Source: Irregularibacter muris (GTDB lineage: Bacteria > Bacillota > Clostridia > Eubacteriales > Garciellaceae). Taken from it: a stretch of DNA of 64,000 nt. The translations under genes were made by a program, and so were the position numbers. Below are positions 62,934 to 64,000 of the stretch, one piece after another. The stretch is taken from assembly GCF_024622505.1 (NCBI RefSeq), contig NZ_JANKAS010000013.1:1-64000 (forward strand), given 5' to 3'. Under the pieces are notes generated by a model. The model had not been told where the DNA came from. It saw only the letters and a program-made list of their open reading frames with translations, and did no database searches. Positions within the stretch are counted from its first letter, which is position 1; each line of letters opens with the position of its first letter.

Positions 62934-63590
62934 TTAATCCTTCACACTTTCTTCTATTTCTTCTTTTTCCACTGATTCCATTTTAGAGATGGATACCTCA
63001 TAGGCTATTTTATTTTCTACCTCTCCATTGGGATATTTTTTTTGGTATTCTCTACTTTGAATTCTTCCCCAAAGTTTTATCCTTTGCCCTATTTCTAAGC
63101 CCTGGGCAAATCTTGCATTTCTGCCCCAAGCTATACAAGGAATATAATCTGATTTATTATAAGGCCTATTTACTGCAATAAGAAGGTCTGTTATTTCCCG
63201 ACCAAAGGGTGTTGTTCTATAGGAGGGCTTTTTGCAAATAAATCCATCTAGATAAATTTGATTGGGGTTTTTATTTTCCTCCTCTGAAATAATGAAATCT
63301 ACCTCTCTTACAAAGGTGGTTAATATTAATCGATTACTGCCCTCCACCATTTTATTATAAGATCGAAGCTGACCACTAATCATGAGATCAACTCCCTCTT
63401 CTAACTCCATATTTTGTAAAAGTCTTTCTGAAATTGTAATGGGCAAAACATCTGTAACATCACTCAAACGGGGAATCTCTAGAGTGGTATTATAAAATCC
63501 TTCCCCATATATTGAATGGCTGAATTTTAACTCCTCCCTTACTTTCCCCACTAGCACTACATTATTGGTATCCATTGTATTATTTACCAT
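62934..63590 (-). CDS. Tandem OB-fold single-stranded DNA-binding-like protein
   Basis: A 218-residue protein of two OB-like folds (about 8-105 and 110-205). Both begin like SSB: NNVVLVGKVREELKFSH and IYLDGFICKKPSYRTTPFGREITDLLIAVNR, the latter continuing IPCIAWGRNARFAQGLEIGQRIKLWGRIQSREY, which is close to primosomal PriB/SSB repeats. A short acidic tail ends EEIEESVKD. Such two-fold proteins occur in Clostridia besides canonical SSB; the specific role is unknown. Initiation may be at the second Met (62-type spacing, MDTNN). Confidence 0.78.
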   Translation of the reverse strand: MVNNTMDTNNVVLVGKVREELKFSHSIYGEGFYNTTLEIPRLSDVTDVLPITISERLLQNMELEEGVDLMISGQLRSYNKMVEGSNRLILTTFVREVDFIISEEENKNPNQIYLDGFICKKPSYRTTPFGREITDLLIAVNRPYNKSDYIPCIAWGRNARFAQGLEIGQRIKLWGRIQSREYQKKYPNGEVENKIAYEVSISKMESVEKEEIEESVKD

Positions 63591-63674
63591 TACCTCCGCT
63601 CCCCTTCCTATACTCTCGTTCTTTATAAATAGATGTCGTATAAGACATAATTATTCCTGTTGTCCCATAAATAT

Positions 63675-63704
63675 GAAAAAAATCTTCCTTTTGGAAGATT
63701 TTTA
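63675..63704 (-). terminator. Terminator after the gene entering from the right edge
   Basis: Stem AAATCTTCC/GGAAGATTT with loop AAAA, followed by TTTTC on the minus strand, directly after the stop codon at 63706. Confidence 0.85.
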
Positions 63705-63705
63705 T

Positions 63706-64000
63706 TTAAAAATAGTAATGACTTTGCTGTCTTTTTTGTATGTTGGCTCTTATGATTTCTTTTCCTTTGTCCATTTCTTGGGTGCCCAATAACATAATGA
63801 GATCCTTTTCCTCGGTTTTGGTGAGTATTTCTTTAATGCTCTCCGTCAAACAGGGTTTGTATATAAAGGGAATTTGATCTTTTTTTAATGTTTTTAAGAA
63901 AGTTTTTTGACCTGTGGATTTTGTTTCCCTTTTATTTTCCATGTCTTTACAATCTGTTAGATACAATCCTTTTATTTTTAGGGAGGACACCCAATTGCTA
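63706..64000 (-). CDS. C-terminal part of an unknown protein (5' end outside window)
   Basis: The frame is open to the window edge without a stop, so the GTG at 63990 need not be the start. About 97 residues are visible, including KGLYLTDCKDMENKRETKS, IPFIYKPCLTESIKEIL and KDLIMLLGTQEMDKGKEII. The last motifs faintly recall the C-terminal domain of Mur-type ligases, but that is a guess. The gene precedes the SSB-like gene, with a terminator between. Confidence 0.55.
   Translation of the reverse strand, partial: SNWVSSLKIKGLYLTDCKDMENKRETKSTGQKTFLKTLKKDQIPFIYKPCLTESIKEILTKTEEKDLIMLLGTQEMDKGKEIIRANIQKRQQSHYYF

Overview
The window reads as chromosome of a low-GC, strictly anaerobic, endospore-forming Clostridia member. 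An Alkaliphilus/Natronincola-like amino-acid fermenter would fit, but this is inference from gene content. The evidence is a complete selenocysteine-containing D-proline reductase (prd) locus, two GerA-type germinant-receptor operons, an alpha/beta small acid-soluble spore protein (SASP), an adenosylcobalamin-dependent ribonucleotide reductase, an oxygen-scavenging flavodiiron protein, and strong AGGAGG-type ribosome binding sites. Apart from the clipped right end of an IS3-family element at the left edge, no mobile DNA was found.

Layout. 1-4.1 kb: IS3 end, class II RNR (minus) with an NrdR-box-like palindrome, GNAT enzyme. 4.1-16 kb: a very large cyclic beta-1,2-glucan synthase-like protein behind a nucleotidyltransferase fused to a phosphohexomutase domain that has lost its active-site loops, then 3-methyladenine glycosylase. 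16-20 kb: chemoreceptor and GGDEF-EAL protein behind a c-di-GMP-I (GEMM) riboswitch. 20-25 kb: TrkAH potassium uptake, diverging from an M-box riboswitch, a candidate leader peptide and mgtE. 25-33 kb: two ger operons of different gene order, one with its C subunit split at a poly-A run. 33-41 kb: rluF, an internally duplicated DUF1576-like membrane protein plus partner, flavodiiron protein, nitronate monooxygenase-like enzyme, CoA-binding protein, YkvI-like transporter, plsY. 41.4-43.9 kb: b5-like secreted protein, a six-tRNA operon (Val-Asp-Phe-Gly-Cys-Leu), hslO, csp. 44-52 kb: methyltransferase and SASP, an exported unknown, an M20 amidohydrolase and the lysine/diaminopimelate set asd-dapA-dapB-dapH. 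52-62 kb: the prd locus. 62-64 kb: GntR-RCK_C (BusR-like) regulator, tandem OB-fold SSB-like protein, partial unknown gene.

The prd locus is the centre of interest. In transcription order it is prdR, (sigma-54 promoter) prdC, prdA, a small unknown gene, prdB, prdD, prdE, prdF, and a TSUP-family permease. PrdF makes D-proline. PrdA (Cys-derived pyruvoyl site) and PrdB (Sec) reduce it to 5-aminovalerate. PrdC, itself a selenoprotein, is the RnfC-like electron donor. Both UGA codons are followed by hairpins suited to bacterial SECIS function. PrdR carries a canonical GAFTGA loop, a near-consensus -24/-12 promoter lies before prdC, and two nearly identical 16-bp dyads upstream are strong candidates for the PrdR enhancer. 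PrdD and PrdE together match PrdA, but the gene boundary falls exactly where PrdA is cleaved. Two long hairpins without U-tracts divide the operon into catalytic, accessory and transport segments.

Regulation by small ligands recurs: c-di-GMP (GEMM), Mg2+ (M-box), probably c-di-AMP (BusR-like protein) and dNTP status (NrdR). All family calls come from reading sequence and motifs; no database search was run.
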